Origin: Nageia nagi
Taxonomy: Eukaryota; Pinophyta
Assembly: GCA_050084985.1 (NCBI GenBank)
Contig: JBITNC010000002.1
Location: 7,564,001-7,628,000 of the forward strand
Reading direction: 5' to 3'
Length of the DNA: 64,000 bases
How positions within the stretch are numbered: position 1 is the first letter of the stretch; every line of letters begins with the position of its first letter. Below, piece by piece: positions 47,203 through 59,393 of the stretch. The notes under the pieces were generated by a model. It did no database searches. It saw only the letters and a list, made by a program, of their open reading frames with translations, and had not been told where the DNA came from. The translations under genes were made by a program, and so were the position numbers.

Positions 47203-47216
47203 AAAAAGGGGCAAAA
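47203..47216 (+). other. Element D polypurine tract
   Basis: AAAAAGGGGCAAAA directly before the 3' LTR. Confidence 0.88.
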
Positions 47217-48122
47217 TGTAGACATCAAAATATGATCCAATTATACATTAAAAATTAAAAGACTTAAAACACCAATGATTAGGCCACAATTGTTGGCAAT
47301 CAATTTAGGTCACCAGCATCTATTTAGGATCATCGACATCTCTTAGGATTGTTGATGACTCTGTAACATAAAAAACAAAACACAAAAAATAGAAGATGAA
47401 TTGTAAGGTTCATCCTCTCCATGAAACTATGGATAGAAAGGATGAGTCATTACCTATGTTGTCACTAGACATGAAATCCCTTTGGTCATTTTGAGTTGGT
47501 GATAAACTTTGACTCCTCCTTTTTAGCCTTGAAGAATTTCACAAGTACCCATTAGAAAATATATAAATACATGCAGTACATAGACAATAGTGACCCAAAA
47601 TTTAAAGAAGACTTATGCTATTGAAATGAAGATTGAACTATGAGGATTATTTCAATTTAAGTATTATTATATGTTTTTTTTCCTTATGTTAAGATTTCAT
47701 GAAGAGTACAGGTATGTTTTAATGTGTTATTTGAGCATGTGTGTAGAGTTTATAGGTATTAAGATGTAGCAAAATTCAAGAGGCATCATGGATACAAATG
47801 ATAAAAAGCTAGAACTAGAGAAAGTGATTCAAAAACTAATCATAAAATTTGAAATCATACAATCACCAGTGACCTGATATTGGGTGTTAACATTTCATCT
47901 TAGCCACCAAAGTTTCAATAAGGGTCACCAATGACCCTCCATCTATATACTCCATACAATTTATTTTTTATATACATTTTGAGAAAAGCCCTTTCACAAG
48001 GCAACTGGATCTAGTGATATGAAATCTGTAATATTGAGATCTTCCAAAAAAATTTATAAAATTTTAGTTTGTATTAACTGTGTTTATCTTGTTTGCTAAC
48101 AAGATTGATTTTTTGACTGACA
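47217..48122 (+). repeat. Element D 3' LTR
   Basis: TGTAGACATCAAAATA to GACTGACA, 906 bp, homologous to 15154-16038. TATA box TATAAATA at 47562-47569. Confidence 0.9.
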
Positions 48123-48497
48123 CAATGGCTTTGATAATATTGATAAATAGTGTATAGTCTACATTTATCTTCCAATCAAAGTAGGATCCAAGATAGTGGA
48201 TAACAAAGTTTATGTGATGGATAAGATATTGCCTTATAATATTTTTCTTAAAATGTCATGGATTCATTCCATGGGGGTAGTTTCTTCTACTCTTCATTTG
48301 ATGTTTGAAGTTTCCACAAGAAGGATAAACTCATATAGTATATGTAGAATATGATACTAAAAGCATAATCAAAAGAGTAGAGACTAATTTCATACCATAC
48401 AATGAAATTCATAAAATACTAAATCCAAGAGAAAAGTGCATGGATTTGAAATTGAAAAAATGATCATGGTATCATACAAGTTAAAATATTTAGATAT
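48123..48497 (+). pseudogene. Element G protease, second half (continues from 15153)
   Basis: The translation gives IYLPIKVGSKIVDNKVYVMD, ILPYNIFLKMSWIHSMGVVS, STLH. This is the C-terminal half of a Ty3/gypsy protease; compare element I (TLPIKVGNKVLDTLFY, FILGRPWIDDMEGVASTLH). It supplies what is missing at 15153. After STLH the sequence from 48297 to 48473 occurs again at 54667-54833, on the far side of element H. Confidence 0.8.
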
Positions 48498-49232
48498 TGT
48501 TAGAGCCATGATCCATAATTATCAGATGCTTATAGCATACTCAAATCCTCACTTACAAATTCAAACAAAAATACATTCACCATTATGAGAACATACAAAA
48601 TTGCATATAAATTTAAAATTTGCATAATGTAAATCACAACCTAGTAATATCAAACACATAATAAGATCAACATAATGATTTACCCTAGTTCACCTAATGT
48701 GGGATAATATAACATGGAATTGGAGCCTTCTCTTCTCATTGTCTATGGACATTACAATATTATATGTATAGAGAAAATACCATCAACACAATGGCAATAC
48801 AATATCCTACAACTATTGCAACATCCTATAGTAAGAAAAAAATAATCTTAGAACTATAGATCTCTAGAATGACTCTAGGTCTTCCTTCAAATCCTACAAT
48901 CCCAAAATGCTAAAACTCTCAAAACTACCATTATGTAATCAAAAAGTAGCACATCCTTAAATAATCTTGGAAATGCCTTGGAAATGTTGGCTATAGGAAT
49001 TGAATCATCTCATTTTCCCAACACATTGATGTCCCTTCAACTTCCCTTATTAACTCATCAAAGTGTACACTGTTAATGACCTAAAATCAATAATTTGCAT
49101 GCTATTGGTGGCCTAAAATTGAATGCCAAATAAATAAATATTTCAATATTTGATCTATCTCTAAGCACATATACCTTTGAAATGAGTACTAATCCTATAA
49201 ATACAACCTAACATATGATCCAATTTGGATCA
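48498..49232 (-). repeat. Element H 3' LTR (left copy)
   Basis: TGTTAGAGCC to TTTGGATCA. It aligns with the right copy over nearly all its length (for example ATGGAATTGGAGCCTTCTCT). The first 20 bases differ from the right copy by a small insertion. Confidence 0.85.
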
Positions 49233-49239
49233 CACCTCC

Positions 49240-52200
49240 TCAATAGAGAAGCATTTGGTCCCATAAATGTATAGATGAGGAGACAACTCCCTAATTTCAG
49301 ACCTATCCATCCACTTAGCTTTATTAGGCTTCTATCCATTGAATCCAACCAACCACATCTTTGTCTCACCTCTTCTTGTAGCAAGAATCTTGTTTTCCAA
49401 TATGGAATCCTCCTTGATTTCATTCATAGTATTAAGAACTAAGTCATAAATATATGGTAGAATTAGATCTAAACTTGCTTCATCTTCATTCAACATATAT
49501 GCCTCATACAATTTTAAATGCTCAACATTCACAATTGATTTGATGTACATATATGCTAGAAGATATAATCTAAAAGCATTCTCACTTACTTGCTCCACAA
49601 TCTCAAATGGTCTATACCCTATAGGCTTCAATTTATTGGTTGGTTCTTGCAACCTCTCCTTACTAATATGCAACTAGACATGGCATCCCATATGAAACTT
49701 ATGGTCAACTCTATATTTTTCATGTATCATCTTGTACTTGGCTTGGCTTATCTCAAGTTGCTCTTGAAATTTCAAATGAATTTGCCGAATCTTTCAATAA
49801 AGTTTTCAGCTTACTTTTCCTCTTTCTCAAGTGAATCTTCTTCATCCTTTTACTACCCAAACACATAATCAAAAGGTGAATGTGGTAAATAACCAAAATA
49901 AGTTTCAAAAAGAATTCTATTAATGGAAGAATGAATTTCTCTATTATACGAAGGTTGGACATATTCAAGATGTTCATACCAAGATTTAGGATACTTTTCA
50001 TAATAACCCCTAAAGAGTTGAACCATTATCCTATTCACCATCTCAATTTTTCCATCTATTTGAGGATGAAAGGTAGTACTCCTCTTCAATGTTGTATCCA
50101 TCCTTTCCCATAAATATGTCCAAAACTTACCTAAAACTCTACTATATCTATTTGAAATAAAGGAATTAGGCAATTTCAAATGAACCCAAACATGAGAAAA
50201 GAATAAATTTGTAGCATGTTTTTCTCTTATAGTCTTTTTACATGTAATTAAAACACTCGAATCTATCCACAACAATAAATAAATAGTCATGACCTTTTTT
50301 AGTCATAGGTAATCCTCCTATAAAATTGATTGAGATACACTATGATGGATGTGAAGGTACTGAAAGTGGTTGATACAAACCTAATTTTCTATTACTTGGC
50401 TTGCTAATGAAACACAAAGAACACCCCCTTATGTACTTGGCAATTTGATTTTGTATCTTTGGCCAATATACATACCTTTTCAAATTGTACAATGTCTTAC
50501 CAACTCTAAAATATCTTGCAATATTTGAAGTATGTGCTTCTCTAATCAGTTCAATCCTTTCACCTACAAGCACACATAATGCATTAAAATGATAAAGAAG
50601 TCAATTTTGCAAATGAAATTTTTCCAAACCCTCATAATTGGACCTAGATGAAGACAACTACTCATACACTTCTTTGAAGTTTGGATCCTATATATATGCA
50701 TCTAAAAATGACTCACACATAAAAGGAAGGAATTTTAGCACTAAGAGGGAACTCATTGACCCTATTTGCACACTACTAACAACCAATTATTAGTACTATA
50801 TGCCATTAAAGGTGAGGAATTTGTACTTACAAGTGGTCTAGAAAGCATGTTAGCAACTTTATTTTATGTTCCTTTCTTATACTTGATCACTAGATAAAAT
50901 TGTTGCAAAAAAATCATACATTTATAGTGTTTAGTTTGTTGTAATTTTGTTTGAGTTTGTAAATACTTTAATGATTGATGATCATTATTAATGATTGTTT
51001 CTTTTCCCATTAAGTAATGTTTCCATTTTTTAACAGTTTAAACCAATATATACATTTCCTTATCATAAGTAGGATAATTCAAAATAGCCCCAATAAAATT
51101 TTCAAAATGATAACAAATTATTTTACCTTCTCATAACAAAATGGCTCCCATGGTATAGTCACTTACATCAGTCTCCACTTCAAATGACTTCTACAAATGA
51201 GGAATTCCTAGCACAGGTGCACTAATAATATTTTGCTTCAAAGTGTCAAAAGATGTTTGTTGTTATTTTTTCCAATAGAAAACTTTCCTCTTTCTAGTTA
51301 CATCATGTAAAGGTGAAGCAATATGAGAAAAATCAATAATAAACTTTCTTAAATATTGAACAACACCTAAGAAACTCCTTACTTTAGTTATACATTGGAT
51401 GGCCTTGGCCAATCTACTATAGTACTTACTTTACTAGGATCTATCTTAAGTTGTCCATGAACAATATCATGGCCTAAATACACCAAACACCCTTTGCCAA
51501 ACTCACATTTTGAATTTTTCAATAACTTCTCCCTATGTAAAGTTTGAAATTCTTGTCTAAGATGTACATGTCCTTCCCAAGTAGAACTATATATAAGAAT
51601 ATCATCCAAGTATAAAATAATAAAAGAATCAATAAATGGATGAAGTACATCATTCATTACCCTCATAAAATTAGTTGATGCATTGCACAAACCAAATGGA
51701 AAAACAAGCCATTTAAATAGGCATTGTCTTGTTTTGAAAGTAGTATTCCAAATTTCCTCCTCCTTGATTCAAACTTGGTTATATCCACTCCTTAAGTCTA
51801 GTTTTGTGTAGAATATTTCCCCTTGGAACTGATCCAAAAGATAATCTATCTAAGGTAAAGGATAGAAATTTTTTATGATGATTTTGTTTAGTTCTTTATA
51901 GTCAATGCACATTATCCAACTTTGATCCTTACTGGGAACCAAAACAATAGGTGATCCACATGGAGATGTACTTGGTATGATCACACCTTGATCAACCAAC
52001 TCCTAAATATCCCTTATTATCCCCCTTGCTCCAAAATGGTTTGCTAATACAAAGCTATGTTGGGCAATGAAGCATCATGTAATAACTAACTATCATGTTG
52101 TATATCCCACATAAGAGGTAATCCCTATGGCTCTTTAAATAGGTTAGTAAAATCTTGAACCAAATTTTACATTTGTTTCTCTCTTTTTCATGCTGCTAAT

Positions 52201-53794
52201 GGGCCATAATTAGTATTGTATGCTATTAATAGCATGATATTCACCTCACTTGAGGATCCTATTTTCACCATGATCAGAACAAAATTTTTAGAATAATTTA
52301 CAAGACATTTTACCTAATTGGAAGTGACCAAAGGTATCTTTTTCTTGATTTTATATGCAATAGCTAGAAACACTTTTCCATCTTTCACCAATTGCAATTT
52401 GTTTAATCTTTTGTAATAGATACCATCTCTATCCCACATGTAAGGGTTACCAAGAATAACACCACAAATATTTAAAGGAACAACATCAACCAAAACTTCA
52501 TCAACATACCTTGCACAAATAGCAAATTTCAACTTGCATTGCATAGTGATGTGTAAACTAGCATTGTAATGCACCCAACCCAAAGGATATGAATTTAGAT
52601 GGTTGAAAGTTTCCAATCCCAAATTACTCACCATAGTATTTGAAATCAAATTTGCTTGAGAAACTAGATCAATAATGCAATCTAATTTGGTTTTATTAAT
52701 TTAGACTTTGAGGTGGAATAATTGAATCCTTTGCTCTTCAATATCTTAAAGTTCTTCAACCTTTTGAATGGCTGAACAATTAACTTTCTCATTAACATCC
52801 AAAATTCCCTCAATATTGTCACATCTAAGAACCATAGCATTAGTTTTCTCCTTATTATTATGCTTATATGGATGTAATTTTGTATATTATTTTCAACATT
52901 TATCATCAACATGACCATATTTATCACAATGACTATAATGCCTACTATCACCTTCTTTCTCTGTAATATTAATGGTCTTAGTTTCTTGCTTACCTTTGCC
53001 TTTATCTTGAGATTTACCCTTCTCTTGTCCTCCCCTTGAATTAGAAGCCTTCTTGGATTGATCATATTGTCTCATTGCTTTACCATCCTCCTCTAAGTAT
53101 TACGTTTGCACACACACTTGATCAATATTAGCAAGATTAAACAACATGATAGTCTTTTGTAAATGACTATGTAAACCTCCAATGTACTTCATTAAAGTTT
53201 GAGGATCTTTTAATGAAACCCCAAGCAAAGCAGGTTATTTTCTAAATTTCATAGTATATTATTGAACATTTTTCCCTCTTTATTTTCTAAAGAATTTTTA
53301 TTTTATCAATTATTTATTATGATGTCCTAATGGATAGAATTGATCTCTTAACAACTTCTTAAATTCATTCTAAGAAGATATTTCTGATAAATATTCATGA
53401 TTAAGAGTTTCTACATGGATTTCCCACCAAACTAAAGCATGCCTACTCATATTTAATCTATAAAAAGAGATTTTATCAACATCATTTACAACACCACAAA
53501 TTTGGAAATAAACCTCCAATTGTTTCAACTAATTGTTCATCTTATCCACACCAACATCTTCTCCAAAAGTAGGAATGTCCAATTTGGCATCCACCTTGAA
53601 TGGAAATTGATTTGATGAAGATGATGAATTAGGTATCCTAACTACATCATGATATCTCTTATTGACATTTTCATTTTCTCTAGTAACCAACAATTCATCT
53701 AGATGAGTTAAATGATTATTACTAAAAATCTCCTTTCAAAATTGACATGCATCATGGTATGAACATTAGACTGTTGCTCCTCTGCATTATCCAT
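49240..53794 (-). pseudogene. Element H gag-pol polyprotein (broken)
   Basis: Gag starts near ATG 53794 (MDNAEEQQSN). Its core has LVWWEIHVETLNHEYLSEIS and FKKLLRDQFYPLGHH, and the knuckle reads YSHCDKYGHVDDKC (first Cys lost, about 52895). Protease: IDLVSQANLISNTMVSNLGL, where DSGSQ is expected, and VVPLNICGVILGNPYMWDRD. RT: SPIVLVPSKDQSWIMCIDYK, then an intact LYLDDILIYS box near 51600. Integrase: REAHTSNIARYF, RGCSLC, SINFIGGLP (first Asp now Asn), ISNRYSRVLGKFW (second Asp lost), FHPQIDGKIEMVNR (Glu kept). Tail: DSILENKILATRRGETKMWL, a chromodomain. Several frameshifts and stops are present. Confidence 0.87.
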
Positions 53795-53948
53795 TTTAGT
53801 CACTCTACCCCTTCAACCAATCTTAGGATCCTCTAGAATAAAATTTTTTGTTTGAGATATCCTCTCAAATAGAAAAAAATACACTGTTGGTGTCTTTAAA
53901 TACCTAAAATTCTAACCTTAAATTTGATGCACACAAAATTTGATACCA

Positions 53949-54666
53949 TGTTATCCATAATCACTGGATGCTTATAGCATACTCAGATCATCACTTATAG
54001 ATTCAAATGAAAATACATTTATCATTATTAAATCATACAAAATTGTATATAAATTTAAAATTTGCACAATGTAAATCACAACTTAGCAATCTCAAACACA
54101 TAATAAGATCAACACAATGATTTACCTTGGCTCACCCAATGTGAGATAATCTATCATGGAATTGGAGCCTTCTCTTCTCATTTTCTATAGACATTACAAT
54201 ATTACATGTATAGAAAAAATGCCATCAACACAATGCCAATACAATCTCCTACAACTACTAAAACCTCCTATAGAAAAAAGAAAATAATCTCAAAACTACA
54301 GAACTCTAGAATGACTCTTGGTATTTCTTCAAATCCTACAATCCTAAAACTCTCAAAACTCCCATTATGGAATCAAAAAGTAGCATGTACTTAAATAATC
54401 TTGAAAATGCCTTGGAAACATTTACTATAGGAACTAAATCATCTCATCCACCCAACACATCAATGTCCCTTCAACTTCCCCTATTGACTCATCAACGTTC
54501 ACACCATTAATGACCTAAACATAGCAATTTGCACATTGCTAGTGGCCTAAAATTGAATGCCAAATAACTCCAAATTTTAGTATTTGGTATATATCTAAGA
54601 ATAAATACCTCTAGAATGAATAATAATCCTATAAAGATAACCTAACATATCATCCAATTTGTATCA
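53949..54666 (-). repeat. Element H 5' LTR (right copy)
   Basis: TGTTATCCATAATCACTGG to TTTGTATCA, 718 bp, starting immediately beside the TGGTATCA primer motif. Confidence 0.87.
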
Positions 54667-54966
54667 TTGATGTTTGAAGTTTCCTCATGAAGCATAAACT
54701 CATATAGTATATGTAGAAGATGATACTAAAACCATAATCAAAAGAGTAGAGGCTACTTTCATACCATACAAATACTAAATCCAAGAGCAAAGTGCATGGA
54801 TATGATATTGAAAAAATGATCATGGTATCTATTTATTGGTATAGCATAACCTCAAAGGGTTTGGTCTAGTTGTGTTCTCCACTATCTACAATGATAGGTT
54901 CCTTAAAAGAGCAAAAGGTGGTGGGGATGTGCTTGTATTGGTTTTCTACTCAATATATGGTTTATA
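54667..54966 (+). pseudogene. Element G continuation: duplicated segment and G-patch-like end
   Basis: 54667-54833 repeats 48297-48473. The frame then reads LNPRAKCMDMILKK, YLFIGIA, PQRVWSS. This resembles the G-patch segment (MDMILKKMGY...GLG) that follows protease in some plant Ty3/gypsy polyproteins. It is short and carries two stops. Confidence 0.55.
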
Positions 54967-57465
54967 GGTTAGTTCCTATCTATATTTAAGATCAAAAGTA
55001 AAAAATAAAAATAAAAAGATAAAGAGTTATAGGAAAGATATAAGTAAATAAAAAGATCTAAAATAAGAAATTTACAATCCGAGCATTGCAGCATAGGTAA
55101 CAATCCATAGCCAAGATTAAGAATAGTAAGCTTTCTTGCACTTGGGGTCTCGTAATCATAATACATAGCCATAATTTGAAAAAAAACATTTCACATATAA
55201 CCTCCACAAAATTAATAAATATCCACTTTGTTACAAGAGAGAAAAGCATTATCTATGTGTATTATCATATGTGAGTATATCTTACAAATTTGGGCAAATT
55301 TGCTAGAATGTCTTACCTTTGTGATCTCTAAAAGTTAGCTATTTATACATCCTTACCCCCTTCTTGGGTGGTTGTGTTTTATTAATAGACATAATTTCTA
55401 GCATTGAATGAAACAATTAAAATAACATTATTTACATAAGTACTACAACTATGTTAGATTACACAGTGAATAAATATGAACAACATGACTATCTAGGAAT
55501 TTGCAATTTCTAAATAGCCATGTCCATAGAGCTGTAATCCTTCTTACATATCATTGATTGCTCCTTATTATACCCTATAATTGATTAAATATAGCACTAT
55601 AGTTGTCTACATAATTATTTATTTGCAAATTGATGGGTATGATTTGGTACCATGCTCTATCAACTGCTATCTGCTTCTCTGCAACCTTTATGATCTCTAT
55701 TGTAGATATTAGTAATCAAAGTAATGGTGGTTGATAAACATTATGTTGACTTGGTTCAAGAAGAAAATGGCACTATTATGTGGAAATGAGTTGGTGTCAA
55801 CACAATAATAAGTCCCCAAGGGTCAAACACTTAAGAAAAAGTGGACTCAGGTGTTCCTTCTTATGTATTACTCTTACCTTTGCTTAGTGGGTTCTATGTT
55901 CTTCATTCGAGCTTTGTTGATGATCTAGCTCTTCTAGGACCTATTGATTTTAGTAAAAAATTATGATTCCATATCTCAAAATTGGTGGGATATATTTAAT
56001 TTCTTCATAAATATTCACTTGCCATTGCTTATTTTAGAACCTGCTAATTTCAATCAAAAATTATGACATCATCTCTCATAATCAATGAGCTCTATTTGAT
56101 GTCTTCATAAATCTTCACCTATTATTGCTTATTCTAAGACCCATTGATTTTGGTCAAAAATTATGATGTCATATCTTAGAATCAATTAGATTTATTTGAT
56201 GTCTTCATAAATCTTCATCTACCATTGGTTATTTTGGGACCCATTGATTTCATTCAAAAATTATGATGTCATCTCTCAGAATCAAAGGGCTCTATTTGAT
56301 GTCTCCATATTTCTTCATCTGCCATTGCTTATTCTAAGACCCATTGATTTTAAATAAAAATTATGACATCATCACTTAGAATTATCAAGTTCTATTTTAT
56401 GTCTTCATAAATCTTTTGCCACCATTACTTGTTCTAGGACTCATTTATTTTAATCAAAAACTATGATATCATCACTTAGAATTAATGGGCTCTATTTTCT
56501 TTATCTAGGCTTTAATGATGATCTAGCTCTTTTGGGACCCATTGATTTCAATCAAAACATATGATTTCATCTCTCAAAATTAGTGGGATCTATTTGATGT
56601 CTTCATAAATATGAATTTATACAACTCCCAAACACTAGTGTTAACAATTCTCGAACACTTGTACTTACAATTCTTGACATTCTAAGAGAAAGAGATGAGA
56701 ATAGGAGGAATTGACAAGAATAAAGGAATAAAATAATTTACAACTCTTAGAGACTTGTATTTACATCAATCCTAATCATTATAAGGGAAAGAAAATAACT
56801 CTTAGATATTCTTATTTACATAACTCCTAGGCACTCTTAGAGATAGAAAATAACTCCCAGATACTGTTAGAGATAGAAAATAATTCTTAGATACTTTATT
56901 TATAAAAATCTCAACCATAAAAGAATAAAATGATAAAGAATAATTTTGAATTACCTTGATTTAGAGTGTAATTATGAAATAATACAATCTTTTGGTAGCT
57001 CTTTGGGGTCTTTGCCTATTGGAGAATGGAACCCTCTACTTGCTGCTTCTAGAAGCTTGTTTAGAGGTAAACTTGGTAGAGGTCTCAACTACTAGAATCA
57101 AATCTACTAGGAGGAATGGGTACATCCTTTTATTTAGATCACTAAGATATTTATGATAAATCTATGATAAGATAAGGAATATCTTAATTTTCACTGTATC
57201 TACTCTAAACCCTATCAGAACATTATCTAGCCTTACAGCATGCAAAAATCTTGTAATTGCTTTGTAAGCTAATTCATTTATTTGCTGTAGGTTTGAAATT
57301 TGCTTTTTAGAAAAGGATTTTTCAAGAACCTAAGTGGTATCAGCTACCCAATTGGTAGCACTACCCTATACATTTTATTCTTCCCATAATTTGGGAGCCT
57401 TCATTTCAATCAAAGAATTAAAGAATTTGTTAATGAATCCTAGCTTTGTTGTGAGCTGATGCTTA
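54967..57465. other. Gene-free stretch with LTR-like features
   Basis: The minus strand has a TATA box TATAAATAG (55347-55339) with the 100-bp tandem array upstream of it, as in an LTR U3. The plus strand has TGGTATCAG at 57335-57343 after AACCTAAG, resembling a copia primer site. This suggests remains of at least two elements, but no LTR ends or coding frames could be fixed. 56800-56900 holds three short GAGATAGAAAATAACTC repeats. Confidence 0.4.
55934..56617. repeat. About 100-bp tandem array, seven units
   Basis: Seven back-to-back units. Each contains ACCCATTGATTTTAATCAAA, ATTATGATGTCATCTCTCAG, GGGCTCTATTTGATGTCTTC and ATAAATCTTCATCTACCATT variants. Unit 6 is rearranged. The TGATGTCATC core recalls the motif in the LTRs of A and F. 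Confidence 0.9.
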
Positions 57466-58567
57466 TGTAATATCCCCAAAACTCACAAAATGTGATTTTT
57501 GTTAAAGTGTAATATTCCAAATTTGAAATATCACTACTTACAAATTTATATATATTTTTATATTTTTGTATCTAGCTCAATTCAAATCAGATCTACAAAT
57601 TTAACAAGAAATAGAGCTAGTAATGAATTTTATTCTTCTAGAGCTGGGACATCCCAAATGGATAAGTACAATACTCAAAAAATACCCAAATGCTCAAGAA
57701 GGGGGACATTTACCCTCACAAGGTAGATTTAGATGATCTAGCCTTACAAGTTCTTCAATCTCTTCTCCCCAATGTAGGATGAGCCTCCTCACACTGATTC
57801 AACTGGTCTGGATCTAGGATATGCCTCCTCACACTAATTTGGTAGGTTAGATCTGGATCTAGAATATGGCTACACTGGTTGGATCTGGATCTCCCCCATT
57901 GGTTGGATGTGTATCAGGGATAGAATAGTTCCACCACACTAGCTCAAACTATTCCAGTAACTCCACCTCACTGGCTCGAGCTACTCTAGTAACTCCACCT
58001 CATTGGCTCGAGCTACTATCCTAGCTTAGGTAAGAACTCCTCCACACTAGCTCAAGCTCTCCCACTAAGCTAGCTAGAAAGTTGCAACTCCACTAGCTGC
58101 TAACCCCTAGAAAGAGATAAACTCTAATGATCTTCAAGCATGCTCCAAATGATGCATCCCATCTCCTTTTATAACAAGATCTCTCATACCTTGGAATCAC
58201 CTAAAGTGCAACATCCCTCTTCTAGTGTCTTAGGATGACAAATTAAATAATCTAGGGACCCAGGAAGCCCAACGTCCCACAATGGTTGCCTAGAGATGCC
58301 AAATTACAAGATCAATGGCTCATAAATGCAACATCCCATTATGAGAGACTAATATTGCATTAATTACAAATAATTGAGCTAGATTAATTAAATAGAATCT
58401 AAGGGTGAGTGCCTCAAGGGTCTCTTTAGCCTTGGTTACAAAAATAAATGCAAAATATTAATAAAATACTCCTAAATTAATTTATTTTTGGTTTCTCCTC
58501 CTTTGCCATGAACACTACACTTCAAGAGGAGAGGAAGTGGACGTTTTACAAATTTAGGGACATTACA
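57466..58567 (-). repeat. Element J 3' LTR (probable)
   Basis: The plus strand runs from TGTAATATCCCC to GGGACATTACA, so the ends are inverted repeats; about 1.1 kb. On the minus strand it directly follows a purine tract (GGAAGGGGAGACT) and the polyprotein end. The segment 57950-58080 repeats ACTCCACCTCACTGGCTCGAG-like units. The left end is by motif only. Confidence 0.6.
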
Positions 58568-59393
58568 AGTCTCCCCTTCCTGAATTGCTTGTCCCCAAGC
58601 AACTCAAGATAAATTGGCCCTTCTCTTTCCCATCCTAAAAAGTTGTAATGCAGATGAAAGAACAAGGGGAAAGAGTTCTAATTTTTTGCTGCAAGTGATG
58701 GCCAAAATGTCTACCTTCATAGCTCCACAACCCAACATCCAAATCTTGAATGAAATCAAGGAGTGCTAGTGGGTTATCTTCTATCCAAGACTGCATCACA
58801 TGATGGGAGGGAGAATATACAATTTTAGCAAGCATGAATACATTTGTCTCAACATCCCAATGGTCTAAGTGGTTGAGTGGTTCACAAGGAAAAGTATGAT
58901 GAAGTAATACCAAATCTCCAATCCTTCTATTTCTCATTTTAAGCAAGATGATGGATAATTTGTCCCAAAACATTTTGCAGCAATATACTTGTAATAGGGA
59001 CATATATGCCAAAGAGAAGTAAATCTGACCAGCAAGTATTATCACTTGTTTTCAATCTTCAATCAACCTCCAACTTATTATCCAAAAAAAAGAACACTCT
59101 TAACCAATTTGTTAGTGGCTAAGCAAATGTGGGCATGTTACCTTGTGACTGGGTGACATCTTGCATGGTAGTTCTATTTGGGATGTGAGGAATGATTCGA
59201 TGTTGTTGCTTTGGGTCTTCTATTACTTCCAATTGATGGGCTTATGAAGTGGCCCTATTGCTTCCCTATAATCCTCTCATGATGACCTCCTTTCCATTTG
59301 CCAAGAACTTCATTTCCAAGGTGTCATAATTTGTCCTAATCTCCCCCAATGTTTTTAGCCATTGAATTCTAAAGACCATGTGCAAGGTCCCTC
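58568..59393 (-). pseudogene. Element J: internally deleted Ty3/gypsy (chromovirus-like) remnant
   Basis: Read on the minus strand from 59393. FRIQWLKTLGEIRTNYDTLE, MKFLANGKEVIMRGL is the end of a chromovirus protease (VLGVQWL-type motif). Only about 800 bp later comes the polyprotein end IYLELLGDKQFRKGRL and the LTR, so RT and integrase are absent. Between them is a 136-codon open frame (58635-59045, MIILAGQIYFSLAYMSLL), which I cannot assign. Element I interrupts J at 59394. Confidence 0.6.

Larger units (their letters stand above)
15154..48122 (+). mobile_element. Element D: giant Tat-type Ty3/gypsy retrotransposon, nested with E and F
   Basis: Two LTRs (885 and 906 bp, TGTAGACATC...GACTRACA) bound the element, with a primer site after the first and a PPT before the second. 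Order: leader, Gln-rich N-terminal ORF, gag, protease, RT, RNase H, second (archaeal-like) RNase H, integrase, extra sense ORF, antisense PMD ORF. The double RNase H is the hallmark of the Tat lineage of Ty3/gypsy. Flanks are CAATT and CAATG, a plausible decayed 5-bp TSD. Removing E (5,999 bp with one TSD copy) and F (9,282 bp) leaves about 17.7 kb. The LTRs differ at roughly one base in six in the stretches I compared, so it is old. Confidence 0.85.
48498..54666 (-). mobile_element. Element H: chromodomain Ty3/gypsy retrotransposon, about 6.2 kb
   Basis: Minus-strand element with LTRs at 48498-49232 and 53949-54666. It has the start of an initiator-Met-type primer site (TGGTATCA, 53941-53948) and a purine tract (TGAGGAGGTG) beside the left LTR. 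Gag, protease, RT, integrase and a chromodomain-like tail read right to left. It sits within element G. No 5-bp TSD is found; instead a roughly 170-bp segment of G is present on both sides. Confidence 0.88.
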
